A stretch of DNA of 64,000 bases from Zoogloea sp. (GCF_028693495.1 NZ_JAQUVG010000002.1:1-64000), one strand, 5' to 3'; shown: positions 7,991 through 19,469, counted from the stretch's first letter. Notes: generated from the sequence alone by a model not told the origin. Numbers and translations are program-made.

Positions 7991-8878
7991 TCAGCCCTGC
8001 TTGCGCTCCCAGGCGGCCATGGCGGCCTTGACCCGGGTGATCGCGGCAAAGCCGGCTTTTTCGCCTTCGAGGATGGCCTCGTGGCGTTGCTGGAAATTGG
8101 TGGCGGGCAGACCGCGCAGTTCGGGACGGATCACCACGTCGGCCTCGGCCAGGGCGGTCTTGCCGAGGGCCCCGCCCATGATGGAGATGGTGTCCAGGAG
8201 GACGTCGAGGCTGCCCTGGTTCTTCTTGCCGCTGGGCCGGGACGAGATATCCACGGCGATCACGATGTCGGCCCCCAGGCTGCGTGCTTCCCGGGCGGGA
8301 ATGGGGGACACCAGGCCGCCGTCCACATACTCGCGGCCGGCGATGGCCACCGGCGGGAAGACCCCCGGAATGGATGAGGAGGCCCGCACCGCCGTGCCGG
8401 TGTTGCCCCGCTGGAAGACGATGGGCTCGCCGCTCTGCAGGTCGGTGGCCACGGCGGCAAAGCGCCGCTTTAGCCCTTCGATGGGCTTGTTGCCCACGTG
8501 GGTGTTGATGAAGCGCTCCAGGGCCTCGCCCTTGATCACGCCCCGGTCGAAGAGACTCCAGTCGGTCACCGCCGACTCGTCGAGCTGGATCGCCAGCTTC
8601 TGCAATTCGAAGGGGGTATGGCCCGCCGCATAGAGGGCGCCCACCACCGAACCGGCACTGGTCCCCACGACAAAGTCCACAGGGATCCCGCTGGTTTCCA
8701 GGGCCTTGATCACCCCGATGTGGGCAAACCCGCGGGCGGCACCGCCGCCCAGAGCCAGGGCGATGCGCGGCTTGCGGACAGGCGCGGGCGGTTTCGGAGG
8801 CGCAGGAGACAGGCCACTGCAGGCCGCCAGCCCCAGCGCGCCGGCAGTGGCGATCAGCAGACGACGGCGGGTGTTCAT
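7991..8878 (-). CDS. Patatin-like phospholipase lipoprotein
   Basis: 295 residues. N-terminus [20 protein letters not shown] is a lipoprotein signal peptide with lipobox LAAC, so the protein should be lipidated and periplasmic-facing. The patatin Ser-Asp dyad is complete: oxyanion-hole GGGAARG (~44-50), nucleophile in GTSAGS (~73-78), and catalytic Asp in the DGG triad (~187-189). The family hydrolyses acyl chains of phospholipids (compare RssA/YchK-type proteins). Its start overlaps the pdxA stop by 4 bp, so translation is coupled. E. coli has no such gene between pdxA and ksgA; a role in outer-membrane lipid turnover alongside lptD and surA is an inference. Confidence 0.9.
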   Translation of the reverse strand: MNTRRRLLIATAGALGLAACSGLSPAPPKPPAPVRKPRIALALGGGAARGFAHIGVIKALETSGIPVDFVVGTSAGSVVGALYAAGHTPFELQKLAIQLDESAVTDWSLFDRGVIKGEALERFINTHVGNKPIEGLKRRFAAVATDLQSGEPIVFQRGNTGTAVRASSSIPGVFPPVAIAGREYVDGGLVSPIPAREARSLGADIVIAVDISSRPSGKKNQGSLDVLLDTISIMGGALGKTALAEADVVIRPELRGLPATNFQQRHEAILEGEKAGFAAITRVKAAMAAWERKQG

Positions 8879-9858
8879 GCCGCCAGCTCCCCACGCGCCA
8901 TGGCCTGGGCCAGGCGCACCGCGGCAAACAGGCTGCCCGGGTCGGCCTTGCCGCTGCCGGCCAGGTCGAGGGCTGTGCCGTGATCCACCGAGGTACGGAC
9001 GATGGGCAGGCCCAGGGTCACATTCACCCCGCAGCCAAAGCTGGCGTGCTTGAGCACTGGCAGCCCCTGGTCGTGGTACATGGCCAGCACCGCATCGCCC
9101 TTGTCGAGGGTGTGGGGCACGAAGAGGGTGTCGGCCGGCAGGGGGCCGGTCAGGTGCATCCCCTCACCCCGCAGGTGCTCGAGCACGGGGATCAGGGTGT
9201 CGATCTCCTCGGTGCCCATGTGGCCGCCCTCCCCCGCATGGGGGTTGAGCCCGGCCACCAGGATGCGCGGGGCGGGCAGACCAAAACGGGCTTTCAGGTC
9301 GGCATCGAGAATGCGCAGGATGTGGGTGAGGAGGGGCCGGGTGATGGCGGCAGGGACATCCTTGAGGGGCAGATGGGTGGTGGCGAGGGCGACCCGCAGA
9401 CCGCCACCCACCAGCATCATCACCACCAGGGGCGTGCCGGTGGCTTCAGCCAGATATTCGGTGTGGCCGGAAAAGGGCACCCCGGCCTCGCAGATGATGC
9501 CCTTGTGCACCGGCGCAGTGACCATGCCGGCAAACTCACCGCTGCGGCAGCCGGCAATCGCCCGGTCGAGCACATCCAGGACATACCGGCCGTTGGCCGC
9601 GTTCAACTGCCCGGGCCGGACCGGCACGGCGAGGGGAACGTGGCACACCTCCAGCGCACCGGAGGGCGCCGGCCCGTCGGGGCGGTAGTCGATCACGGCC
9701 AGCTCAGGACGCAGGGCGCGCACCCGGGCAGCCAGCATCTCCCGGTCGCCAAGCACCACGCACCGGGCACCACAGCTCAGCTCCGGCAGGGCCGCGCACA
9801 GGTCGGGACCGATACCGGCAGGCTCTCCACTGGTAATGGCGAGGATCATGGCGCTCAC
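8875..9858 (-). CDS. pdxA: 4-hydroxythreonine-4-phosphate dehydrogenase
   Basis: 327 residues. PdxA oxidises 4-phosphohydroxy-L-threonine, which decarboxylates to the amine used by PdxJ in pyridoxine 5'-phosphate synthesis. Visible features: ITSGEPAGIGPDL at the N-terminus, VTAPVHKG, SGHTEYLA, NPHAGEGG and MYHDQGLPVLK, which include the His ligands of the dinuclear metal site. It overlaps surA (upstream) and the patatin gene (downstream) by 4 bp each, giving a tightly coupled operon. Confidence 0.95.
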   Translation of the reverse strand: MSAMILAITSGEPAGIGPDLCAALPELSCGARCVVLGDREMLAARVRALRPELAVIDYRPDGPAPSGALEVCHVPLAVPVRPGQLNAANGRYVLDVLDRAIAGCRSGEFAGMVTAPVHKGIICEAGVPFSGHTEYLAEATGTPLVVMMLVGGGLRVALATTHLPLKDVPAAITRPLLTHILRILDADLKARFGLPAPRILVAGLNPHAGEGGHMGTEEIDTLIPVLEHLRGEGMHLTGPLPADTLFVPHTLDKGDAVLAMYHDQGLPVLKHASFGCGVNVTLGLPIVRTSVDHGTALDLAGSGKADPGSLFAAVRLAQAMARGELAA

Positions 9859-11150
9859 CGCTCCTCGATCCGGTACTCCACGTAGGCCCGGTCGCGCAGC
9901 TGGCGGAGCCAGTCCTGGTAAGCCTCGTCCGTCTTGCTCTCCCGCAGGGCATTGCGGGCCGCGGCGCGCTTGCGCTCTTCGGACACATCCTGAACCCGGC
10001 GCTCCTCCACCAGAATCAGGTGCCAGCCGAAGGGCGACTGGACCGGCGGGGAAAGCTCACCCGGCTTGAGGACATCCATGGCCTGCTCGAATTCGGGCAC
10101 GGTGTCGCCGGGATAGATCCAGCCCAGATCGCCCCCCTTGGAAGCCGACAGATCAGCCGAATGGCTGCGGGCCAGCTCGGCAAAGCTGGCGCCGCCCTGG
10201 ACCACCCGCTCCCGCAGGTCCACGAGACGCCGCCGGGCGTCCGCATCGGAAACCACTTCGCTGGTCTTGATCAGGATGTGGCGGGCCCGGGTCTGCTGGA
10301 TCTGGGAGGGAACACCTGCATCGTCGCCCCCCTTGCGGTCCACCACATGGACGATGTGAAAACCGGCAGCGCTGCGCAGGATCGGGGTCGATTCACCTGC
10401 CTTGAGGCTCACCACGGCCTGGGCGAACAGGCTCGGCAGACGCTCTGCGCTGCGCCAGCCCAGGTTGCCGCCGGTCAAGGCGTCGGGGGCATCGGAAAAG
10501 CTGGCAGCCAGCTTGTCGAAGGGCTCGCCTTTGGCGATGCGCGCCGCCACGTCTTCCGCCTTGGTCCGCAACTTGGCCAGCTGCTCCGGGGTCGCACCGT
10601 CCGGCGCCCGGAACAGGATGTGGGAGAGGTTCAGCTCTTCCTTGCCCGTTGCCGCGGCAGGCTGGGCCAGGAAGTTGTTCACTTCCGCATCGGAAATCAC
10701 GATACGGGCTTCCACCTCCCGCTCCCGCACCCGGGTCAGGAGCATTTCATTGCGCACGTCCTGGCGGAAGCGGTCCCACGGGATGCCGTCCTTGGCGAGG
10801 GCCTGGCGGAATTCGGTCATGGACATCTTGTTGCCGTCGGCAATCCGGCCAACCGCCCGGTCGAGAGCCACGTCATCCACCCGCAGGGAGGTCTCGCTGG
10901 CCAGCTGGAGCTGCAGGCGCTCCATGATCTGACGCTCGAGCACCTGCTTCTGGAGCACATCGGCGGGGGGAAGCGGTGTGCCCTGGCGGCTCAGCTGGCG
11001 GGTCACCTGGTCGATGCGTGCGCGCAGGTCGGTGCGGGTGATGACTTCACTGTTGACGACCGCCACGATGCGATCCACTTCGATCGGATCAGCGGCGAGG
11101 GCAGCGCCGGCCAACAGGGACGCGGCGAGCAGGGAGACGATCAGTTTCAT
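9855..11150 (-). CDS. surA: Periplasmic chaperone/peptidyl-prolyl isomerase SurA
   Basis: 431 residues with a Sec signal peptide (MKLIVSLLAASLLAGAALA, cleavage after ALA). The N-terminal chaperone region begins DRIVAVVNSEVITRTDL. Two parvulin PPIase domains follow (~175-275 and ~285-385); the second has the clear RARHILIKTSE ... GGDLGWIYPG signature, and a C-terminal helix closes the chaperone module. SurA escorts unfolded beta-barrels, including LptD, across the periplasm. The gene follows lptD with a 17-bp gap, as in E. coli. Confidence 0.95.
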   Translation of the reverse strand: MKLIVSLLAASLLAGAALAADPIEVDRIVAVVNSEVITRTDLRARIDQVTRQLSRQGTPLPPADVLQKQVLERQIMERLQLQLASETSLRVDDVALDRAVGRIADGNKMSMTEFRQALAKDGIPWDRFRQDVRNEMLLTRVREREVEARIVISDAEVNNFLAQPAAATGKEELNLSHILFRAPDGATPEQLAKLRTKAEDVAARIAKGEPFDKLAASFSDAPDALTGGNLGWRSAERLPSLFAQAVVSLKAGESTPILRSAAGFHIVHVVDRKGGDDAGVPSQIQQTRARHILIKTSEVVSDADARRRLVDLRERVVQGGASFAELARSHSADLSASKGGDLGWIYPGDTVPEFEQAMDVLKPGELSPPVQSPFGWHLILVEERRVQDVSEERKRAAARNALRESKTDEAYQDWLRQLRDRAYVEYRIEER

Positions 11151-11167
11151 GGGTCGGGAATGCGCTT

Positions 11168-13636
11168 TCAGAAGTCGTCGTCACTATTGAAGGGGTTGGA
11201 GCCGTCGTTGATCTTGCCATAGCCCGGCACGCTGCGACGCAGCACGTTGAGGGGGCTGGAGCCGAGACTGCCGGCACCGTTGAACTCGAGCTGGAAGAAG
11301 AAGGCCCGGGTGGAGTCGGTGGCACTGGTGGTCAGGTGCTGGATCACGCTGCGGAATACCCAGCAGCCGGCGTTGTATTCGAGGCCGGCGATGCCCTGGG
11401 TCAGGCGGTGGTCCCGCAGGTTGCGATTGTAGCGGGCCACCCCGTACCAGTTACCCCACAGGGGCCACTGGCCGGTCAGGTCGATGTCCCGGAAACCATT
11501 GGGATTGTTCGGGTCGGTGGAGTAGTTCTTGCGGTAACGCCAGCTGACGCCCAGGGTGCGGGCGTGGCCCGGCTGGAAACGGAAGCCGAAGTTGAAACGC
11601 TCGGTCCAGTTGTCCCGGGGGTTGTACTGCCAGGCGGTATCCAGGGTGGTGCGGGGCGCCACGTTGAGACCGAGGGCCGCCAGCAGGTCGGCCTGCTTGC
11701 CGGTGCGGGCGGGCGTGTCCTTGTTGAGGGTCACCCGCTGATCCACCAGATAGTAGCGCTGGCCCAGCAGGGCCCGGAAACGCTCGGCGCCGGTCTCCGG
11801 GTCGATCAGGCGGCTCTGGACCGCCGTGGTGATCTGGTTGGCGTTGGAAATCCGGTCGCCACCGGTATAGACGTTCTCGGCAAAAATCTGGGCGTAGTTG
11901 AAGTCGTAGAAGCCCGAATCGAAGTTGGGTATGGACGACTGGTCCCGGTAGGGCACGTACAGGTAGTAGATCCGCGGCTCGAGGGTCTGGACGAAATCCT
12001 TGCCGCCCCAGCGGGTCTCCCGCTCGAAGGTCACGCCGCTGTCCACCGAAAAGATCGGCAGGGTGCGGGTCAGGGATTCATCGCCGGTGCTGGTGGTGCG
12101 ATCCAGGTCGTAGCGGGTGGCATGGACCCCGATCTTGGGGGTGACGAAGAACGCCGACGTCTGCATCGGCAGCGACAGCTGCGGATAGAAGGTCAGGCGC
12201 CGGCCCTTGTCCTGGGTCGGGTGGCTGAAGGACACGTACTCGCTGGCCAGCTGGAAGGTGGAGCCGCCCCACAGGTCGGCCCGGTTGGCCGTCAGGGTGA
12301 GCTGGGGCAGGCGCTTGTAGGGGGTGGCGACCTTGGCCCCGGTGCGGGGATCGTCCAGGGTCTGGAAGGACTGGATCATCCCGGTGGCCGACCACCAGCC
12401 GCCGCCGGCGTAGCTGACCTGCCCCTGGCGCGCCAGGTGGACCCGGGACGTGAGGGCCAGCCGGGTGCTCAGGTCGATGAAGTAACGGGGATCGGACACC
12501 CCGTTGAAATCCACGTTGCTGCTCCATCCGTTGCCGTAGGAGCGCAGGTCGCGGATCGTGCCCACATAACGGCTGCGGCCCTCGATCTTGTCCTCGGGCA
12601 TGTACTCCACGTAGGACAGACCCTTGGCGCCCGGTGTCAGATAGCGGGCTTCGGTGCGGAACTGCATGCCCCGCCGGCCCATGAAGCGGGTGGTCAGGGT
12701 GGCGTCATAGTTGGGGGCGAGGTTGAAATAATAGGGGATGGCCAGATCGGCACCCACCTTGTTGGAAGTGCCGAAGGTGGGCGTCAGCAGACCCGACTTT
12801 CGGCTCTCGCCCAGAGGGAAGTCGGCCCAGGGCAGATAGCCCACCGGCACCCCCTTGAACCACAGGGTTCCTCCGGTGGCCTCGCCCACTTCGGTATCGT
12901 AATCGAGCTCGATCTCCCGGGCCTTGAGGTACCAGTCGGGGCGATCCGGCTTGCAGCTGGTCCACGTGGCGTTGGTGAAGCGGAACTGGTTCTCCCCCTC
13001 GAAATACAGCTTGTCGGCGGAACCGTGCCCCGTGAGGGGCTGCTCCCGCAGGGGCGGCGACTGGCCGGGCAAAAGGGGCGCCCGCCCCGGATCGGGGGGA
13101 CGGCCGGGGCGGCTGATGGCGTACTCCGGCGAATCGAAGAAGCCCGCCTGCTCCTGGACCTTGACCCGGGCGTGGGGGCCGCGCATCTCGTCCTTGCCCC
13201 GCAGCACCCGCACGTTGCCCGTGGCCTCCACCTCATCGGTGAGTTCGAAGTACTGCATCCGGTCGGCTTCAACCCGGGAGGCGTCCCGCACCAGCACGGC
13301 CGAACCTTCAGCCTGCGCGTCCACATCCTGGCGGCCCAGCACCTTGTCGGCGGTGATCACCGTCGCCCCCGGGCGGAGCACCTGCGGGTCGGCAACGAGA
13401 GCCGGCGCTGGACGGCTCACCGAGGGCCGGTCACTCGCGGCGGGCAGGGGCCTGACCGGCGTGCTCGCCGCGGGCGCCTGACGGGGCTGCTCCCGAGGCA
13501 CAGGCCGGACCGCCGCCGGTTTGCCCAGCAGGGCCGGATTCACCAGGAAAGGCGGAAGTTCTTCGGCGCCCGCCCGCCCCCACAGGGCGAACAGGGCAAT
13601 CGACAGGTAGCGCAGCTGGTGGGTACGTGGTTTCAT
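11168..13636 (-). CDS. lptD: LPS-assembly outer-membrane protein LptD
   Basis: 822 residues: signal peptide (cleavage near AGA-EELPP), a Pro-rich segment, an OstA/LptA-like N-terminal domain (ATVITADKVLGRQ ... ARVKVQEQ) and a large beta-barrel ending in SDDDF. LptD with LptE inserts LPS into the outer leaflet. Only two cysteines are present, Cys228 (TSCKPD) and Cys758 (AGCWVF), matching the positions of E. coli Cys173 and Cys725; the other E. coli pair (31/724) is missing, so just one interdomain disulfide can form. The gene is divergent from amgK and heads the operon with surA, pdxA and ksgA. Confidence 0.95.
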   Translation of the reverse strand: MKPRTHQLRYLSIALFALWGRAGAEELPPFLVNPALLGKPAAVRPVPREQPRQAPAASTPVRPLPAASDRPSVSRPAPALVADPQVLRPGATVITADKVLGRQDVDAQAEGSAVLVRDASRVEADRMQYFELTDEVEATGNVRVLRGKDEMRGPHARVKVQEQAGFFDSPEYAISRPGRPPDPGRAPLLPGQSPPLREQPLTGHGSADKLYFEGENQFRFTNATWTSCKPDRPDWYLKAREIELDYDTEVGEATGGTLWFKGVPVGYLPWADFPLGESRKSGLLTPTFGTSNKVGADLAIPYYFNLAPNYDATLTTRFMGRRGMQFRTEARYLTPGAKGLSYVEYMPEDKIEGRSRYVGTIRDLRSYGNGWSSNVDFNGVSDPRYFIDLSTRLALTSRVHLARQGQVSYAGGGWWSATGMIQSFQTLDDPRTGAKVATPYKRLPQLTLTANRADLWGGSTFQLASEYVSFSHPTQDKGRRLTFYPQLSLPMQTSAFFVTPKIGVHATRYDLDRTTSTGDESLTRTLPIFSVDSGVTFERETRWGGKDFVQTLEPRIYYLYVPYRDQSSIPNFDSGFYDFNYAQIFAENVYTGGDRISNANQITTAVQSRLIDPETGAERFRALLGQRYYLVDQRVTLNKDTPARTGKQADLLAALGLNVAPRTTLDTAWQYNPRDNWTERFNFGFRFQPGHARTLGVSWRYRKNYSTDPNNPNGFRDIDLTGQWPLWGNWYGVARYNRNLRDHRLTQGIAGLEYNAGCWVFRSVIQHLTTSATDSTRAFFFQLEFNGAGSLGSSPLNVLRRSVPGYGKINDGSNPFNSDDDF

Positions 13637-13716
13637 CCCGAGACAGGAAGCAGCCGGTGAGCCGACCCCATGGTTTGATAAACTGCGCGATTTTACACGA
13701 ACGCATCTTCGACACC

Positions 13717-15412
<1,696 letters not shown>

Positions 15413-15467
15413 CGCAACATTCCCGCACCACCACGGTCCATCCTCCATACCGCCACCGGACACCCCC

Positions 15468-16784
15468 ATGCCCCTCGACATCTCCCCCTTCCAGGCCCGC
15501 CGTACCCGCCTCCTGGCCACCCTGCAGGCTGCCGGCGGCGGGGTGGCGATCATCCCCACCGCACCGGAGCGCATTCGCAACCGGGACACCCACTACAGCT
15601 ACCGTTTCGACAGCTACTTCTACTACCTCACCGGCTTCCGCGAGCCGGAGGCGGTGCTGGTGCTGGTGGCCGATGCCAACCCGCGCAGCCTGCTGTTCTG
15701 CCGCAGCAAGGACATGGAGCGGGAGATCTGGGACGGCTACCGCTGCGGCCCCGAGGCGGCCCGGGACACCTTCGGCTTCGACGAAGCCCATCCGGTGGCC
15801 GAGCTGGACGAGCAGCTCGGCGTGCTCCTGGCCAACCAGCCGACCATCTTCCATTCCGTGGGCTACGACAGCGACTGGGACAAACGGGTCACCGACGCAC
15901 TCAACCGGGTCCGCGGCCAGGCCCGGGCCGGCGTCCACGCCCCTGCCCAGATCCGTGACATACGCAGCCTGCTGGACGAAATGCGCCTGATCAAGGATGA
16001 CGCCGAGATCGCCGTGATGCGCCGGGCCGCCGACATCAGCGCGAGCGCCCACCGCCGGGCGATGCAGGCCACCCGCCCGGGTGTCTGGGAATACCAGGTG
16101 GAGGCGGAGCTGCTCCATGAATTCCGCCGCCACGGCAGCCAGGCCCCCGCCTATGGCTCCATCGTCGCCGGCGGCGCCAACGCCTGCGTACTCCACTACG
16201 TGGAAAACGACTGCCTGCTGAAGGACGGTGAGCTGCTCTTGATCGACGCGGGCTGCGAACTGGACGGGTACGCCTCAGACATCACCCGGACCTTCCCGGT
16301 GAACGGCCGTTTCTCCGGCCCCCAGAGGGCGGCCTACGAGCTGGTGCTGGCCGCCCAGGATGCCGCCATCCAGGCCACCCGCGCCGGTGCCAGCTGGAAC
16401 GCCCCCCACGATGCGGCCACCCGGGTTCTGGCCCAGGGCTTCATCGACCTGGGCCTCCTGAGGGGCACCCTTGATGGCGTGCTGGAATCCGGCAGCTACC
16501 GCCAGTTCTACATGCACCGCACCGGCCACTGGCTGGGCCTCGATGTGCACGACGCCGGCGAGTACAAACTGGGCGGCGAGTGGCGTCCCCTCACCGCCGG
16601 CAACGTGCTGACGATCGAGCCCGGCTGTTACATCCGCCCCGCCGACGGCGTGCCGGAAGCTTTCTGGAACATCGGCATCCGCATCGAGGACGACGCCCTG
16701 GTCACGGAGGACGGTTGCGTGCTGATCACCTCGGCCGCCCCCAAGAGCATCGCCGATATCGAAGCCCTGATGGGACAGCGCTGA
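15468..16784 (+). CDS. pepP: Xaa-Pro aminopeptidase (M24B)
   Basis: 438 residues. PepP removes N-terminal residues preceding proline. The creatinase-like N-domain includes THYSYRFDSYFYYLTGF; the pita-bread catalytic domain shows the dinuclear-metal ligands in LIDAGCELDGYASDITR (two Asp), HRTGHWLGLDVHD (His), TIEPGCYI (Glu) and IRIEDDALV (Glu). It is followed after 2 bp by a UbiH-family monooxygenase; the same pepP-ubiH order occurs in E. coli. The frame is open upstream of 15468, but that stretch overlaps murU in another frame; the ATG at 15468 gives the family's normal length. Confidence 0.95.
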   Translation: MPLDISPFQARRTRLLATLQAAGGGVAIIPTAPERIRNRDTHYSYRFDSYFYYLTGFREPEAVLVLVADANPRSLLFCRSKDMEREIWDGYRCGPEAARDTFGFDEAHPVAELDEQLGVLLANQPTIFHSVGYDSDWDKRVTDALNRVRGQARAGVHAPAQIRDIRSLLDEMRLIKDDAEIAVMRRAADISASAHRRAMQATRPGVWEYQVEAELLHEFRRHGSQAPAYGSIVAGGANACVLHYVENDCLLKDGELLLIDAGCELDGYASDITRTFPVNGRFSGPQRAAYELVLAAQDAAIQATRAGASWNAPHDAATRVLAQGFIDLGLLRGTLDGVLESGSYRQFYMHRTGHWLGLDVHDAGEYKLGGEWRPLTAGNVLTIEPGCYIRPADGVPEAFWNIGIRIEDDALVTEDGCVLITSAAPKSIADIEALMGQR

Positions 16785-16786
16785 CC

Positions 16787-17929
16787 ATGGACCGCCACGA
16801 TATCGCGATTGTCGGCGCCGGCCCGGTCGGCATGGCCCTGGCCCTGGCCCTCAAGGACTCCGGTCTCGACACCGTGCTGGTGGATGCCCGTCCCCGCGGC
16901 GGTGCCCGCCAGGATCCCCGGATTCTGGCCCTGTCCCACGGCACCCGCCTGACCCTCGAGCGCCTGGGGATCTGGTCCCGGCTGCAGGTCACGCCCATCG
17001 AGACCATCCACATCTCCCATCAGGGTGGCCTCGGCAGAACCCTGCTGCGTACCGAAGACTATGGCCAGCCCGCCATGGGCTACGTGGTCGCTGCCGGCGA
17101 CCTGGCAGCGGCCCTCGATGACGCCCTGCAGGGCGCCGGTATTCCGGTCCGGGACAACACCCCGGTCATCCATCTGGCGCCAGGCGCCGAAGACGTGCTG
17201 CTCGGGCTTGGGGATGGCAGCCAGCTCGCTGCCCGCCTGGCCGCCTGTGCCGAAGGCGTGATCCAGGGCGCCGGCGGCACGCCCCTGGTGGAGCAGGACT
17301 ATGGCCAGCATGCCATCATCTCCGTGGCCACCCCCGCCGACGCCCACCATCACCGGGCCTGGGAACGCTTCACCCCCCAGGGCCCCCTGGCAGTGCTGCC
17401 CTGGGGCAACGACTGCGCAATCGTACATACCGCCCACCCCGATGAGGCCGCAGCCCTGATGGCCCTGGACGACGACGCCTACCGGGAGCGCCTGCAGGCC
17501 AGCTTCGGCAGCCGGCTGCGCTTCGCCCGGGTCGGCCCGCGGGCCTGCTACCCGCTGGTGCTGCGCTACCGGCCCAACCCTGTCGGCCAGCGCACCGTCT
17601 GGCTGGGCAATGCGGCGCAAACCCTGCACCCGGTGGCGGGTCAGGGTTACAACCTGGCCCTGCGGGATGTCTGGGCCTGCGCCCAGACCCTGATCCGTGC
17701 CGGGGGAGACCCGGGCATCGCCACCACCCTTGCGACCTACGCGCGGGAGCGCAGGCTGGATCGGCAGGGCACCATCCGCTTCACCGACGGCCTCGTGAAA
17801 CTGTTCAGCACGGGCGCCGCCCCCCTCCGCCACGCCCGCGGAGCCGGCCTCTTCGCCCTCGACCTGCTGCCACCGGCGCGCCATTTCGTGGCCAAGCGGA
17901 TGATGTTCGGCGCACGCGCCTGGCCCTGA
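16787..17929 (+). CDS. ubiH: UbiH/UbiF/VisC/COQ6-family FAD monooxygenase
   Basis: 380 residues. Rossmann FAD motif IVGAGPVGMALALAL at the start, and the second FAD motif with the family signature GNAAQTLHPVAGQGYNLALRD near 275-295. Family members hydroxylate the ubiquinone ring. Following pepP, as in the E. coli pepP-ubiH operon, suggests UbiH, but which ring position (UbiH, UbiI, UbiF or the broad UbiL/UbiM types) cannot be set from sequence alone. The DP(R)ILALS motif after the first beta-alpha-beta unit is also typical. Confidence 0.88.
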   Translation: MDRHDIAIVGAGPVGMALALALKDSGLDTVLVDARPRGGARQDPRILALSHGTRLTLERLGIWSRLQVTPIETIHISHQGGLGRTLLRTEDYGQPAMGYVVAAGDLAAALDDALQGAGIPVRDNTPVIHLAPGAEDVLLGLGDGSQLAARLAACAEGVIQGAGGTPLVEQDYGQHAIISVATPADAHHHRAWERFTPQGPLAVLPWGNDCAIVHTAHPDEAAALMALDDDAYRERLQASFGSRLRFARVGPRACYPLVLRYRPNPVGQRTVWLGNAAQTLHPVAGQGYNLALRDVWACAQTLIRAGGDPGIATTLATYARERRLDRQGTIRFTDGLVKLFSTGAAPLRHARGAGLFALDLLPPARHFVAKRMMFGARAWP

Positions 17930-17985
17930 CCAGAGCAGCACTGCCGGCCATAAAAATCTCCGTCGCCGCAGCGCAACAAACCCCG

Positions 17986-17991
17986 TAGAAT
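17986..17991 (+). promoter_or_regulatory. Possible -10 element (TAGAAT) for mgtE
   Basis: TAGAAT matches the -10 consensus at 5 of 6 positions and sits 35 bp before the mgtE ATG in a short intergenic region. No good -35 hexamer lies at 16-18 bp spacing. No Mg-sensing riboswitch structure was recognised in the 97-bp leader. Confidence 0.35.
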
Positions 17992-18026
17992 CCGCAGCCT
18001 GCACGCCGCCCACGGGGACCTGCACC

Positions 18027-19469
18027 ATGGCCGAAACCGACGACCTCAAGCAACACGACGACCTGGACATCCACCTGAGGGAAGTCCAGCACCTGCTCGC
18101 CCGTCACCGGCTGGTGGAAGATCTCGTCCACCGCCAGGACATGCCCAAGCATGATCTGGTGGAGAGCCTGGTCCACAAGCAGCACATCAACGAGCTGACC
18201 CACAAGCTCGACAGCCTGCACTCGGCCGACGTGGCCCACATTCTCGAAGCCCTGCCCCTGGACGAACGCATGTTCGTATGGGATCTGGTCAAGGCCGAGC
18301 GGGACGGCGAGATCCTGCTGGAAGTCTCCGACGCAGTCCGGGAATCCCTGATCGAGTCCATGGACCCGGCCTCCCTGCGGGCGGCCGCCGAACAGCTGGA
18401 CGCGGACGAGCTGGCCGACCTGGCCCCCGACCTGCCCCATGAGGTGATGGAGGCGGTCTACCAGGGGCTCGACCAGGAAGAGCGGGAGCAGCTCCGGGCA
18501 GCGATGTCCTATCCCGAGGACTCGGTCGGCGCGCTGATGGATTTCGAGATGGTCACGGTCCGGGAGGATGTGACCCTGGAAGTGGTGCTGCGCTACCTGC
18601 GCCGCTTCGAAGAACTGCCCGACCACACCGACCAGCTCTTCGTGGTGGACCGGGACGAACACCTGCGGGGCGTGCTGCCCATCGATCGACTGCTGATCAA
18701 CGGCCCGGAAACCGAAGTGAGCGAGATCATGCTCACCGACACCCTCACCCTGGAACCTGCGGATGAGGCGGAAACCGCCGCCCAGGCCTTCGAGCGTTAC
18801 GATCTGGTGTCGGCCCCGGTGGTGGACTATCACCGCAAGCTGGTGGGCCGGGTCACGGTGGCCACGGTGGTGGACTTCATCCGCGAGGAAACCGAGAACG
18901 AGCTCCTGAGCCAGGCCGGTCTGCGGGAGGGGGAAGACATCTTTGCCTCGGTCTGGGACTCGGTGAAGAACCGCTGGGCCTGGCTCGCCGTGAACCTGGT
19001 CACCGCCTTCATTGCCAGCCGGGTCATCGGCGCCTTTGAGGGTTCCATCGAGAAGCTCGTTGCCCTGGCCGCCCTGATGCCCATCGTCGCCGGCATCGGC
19101 GGCAACTCGGGCAACCAGACCATCACCATGATCGTCCGCGGCATCGCCATGGGCCAGGTCCAGGATGACGCCCTCACCCGTCTGATCAAAAAGGAGATGG
19201 GCGTCGCCTTGATCAACGGCATCGTGTGGGGCGGCCTGCTCGGCGTGCTGTCTTGGGTACTCTACAGCAGCGGCAAGCTGGGCGCGGTGATGACCGCCGC
19301 GATGACCCTCAACCTGCTGCTGGCGGCCTTCGTGGGCGTGATGGCGCCGATGATCCGCAACCGCCTCGGGCAGGACCCGGCGGTGGGCTCCAGCGTGATC
19401 ATCACCGCCGTCACCGACTCGGGCGGCTTCTTCATCTTTCTCGGGCTGGCGACGATCTTCCTGATGTAA
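18027..19469 (+). CDS. mgtE: Magnesium transporter MgtE
   Basis: 480 residues. N-terminal helical MgtE_N superhelix (~35-140; LDSLHSADVAHILEALPLDER), two CBS domains (~145-270; signatures VGALMDFEMVTVREDVTL and VVDYHRKLVGRVTV), and a five-helix membrane domain (~300-480) containing PIVAGIGGNSGNQT, the conserved pore segment of MgtE Mg channels. The cytoplasmic domains gate the dimeric channel according to internal Mg2+. Stands alone between ubiH and the DUF2252 gene. Confidence 0.95.
   Translation: MAETDDLKQHDDLDIHLREVQHLLARHRLVEDLVHRQDMPKHDLVESLVHKQHINELTHKLDSLHSADVAHILEALPLDERMFVWDLVKAERDGEILLEVSDAVRESLIESMDPASLRAAAEQLDADELADLAPDLPHEVMEAVYQGLDQEEREQLRAAMSYPEDSVGALMDFEMVTVREDVTLEVVLRYLRRFEELPDHTDQLFVVDRDEHLRGVLPIDRLLINGPETEVSEIMLTDTLTLEPADEAETAAQAFERYDLVSAPVVDYHRKLVGRVTVATVVDFIREETENELLSQAGLREGEDIFASVWDSVKNRWAWLAVNLVTAFIASRVIGAFEGSIEKLVALAALMPIVAGIGGNSGNQTITMIVRGIAMGQVQDDALTRLIKKEMGVALINGIVWGGLLGVLSWVLYSSGKLGAVMTAAMTLNLLLAAFVGVMAPMIRNRLGQDPAVGSSVIITAVTDSGGFFIFLGLATIFLM

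Noticed and set aside
11336..13660. Long open frame on the plus strand opposite lptD
   Set aside because: It mirrors lptD codon structure in a GC-rich sequence, shows low-complexity Gly/Val/Ala/Arg/Gln composition and no domain, while lptD is unmistakable.
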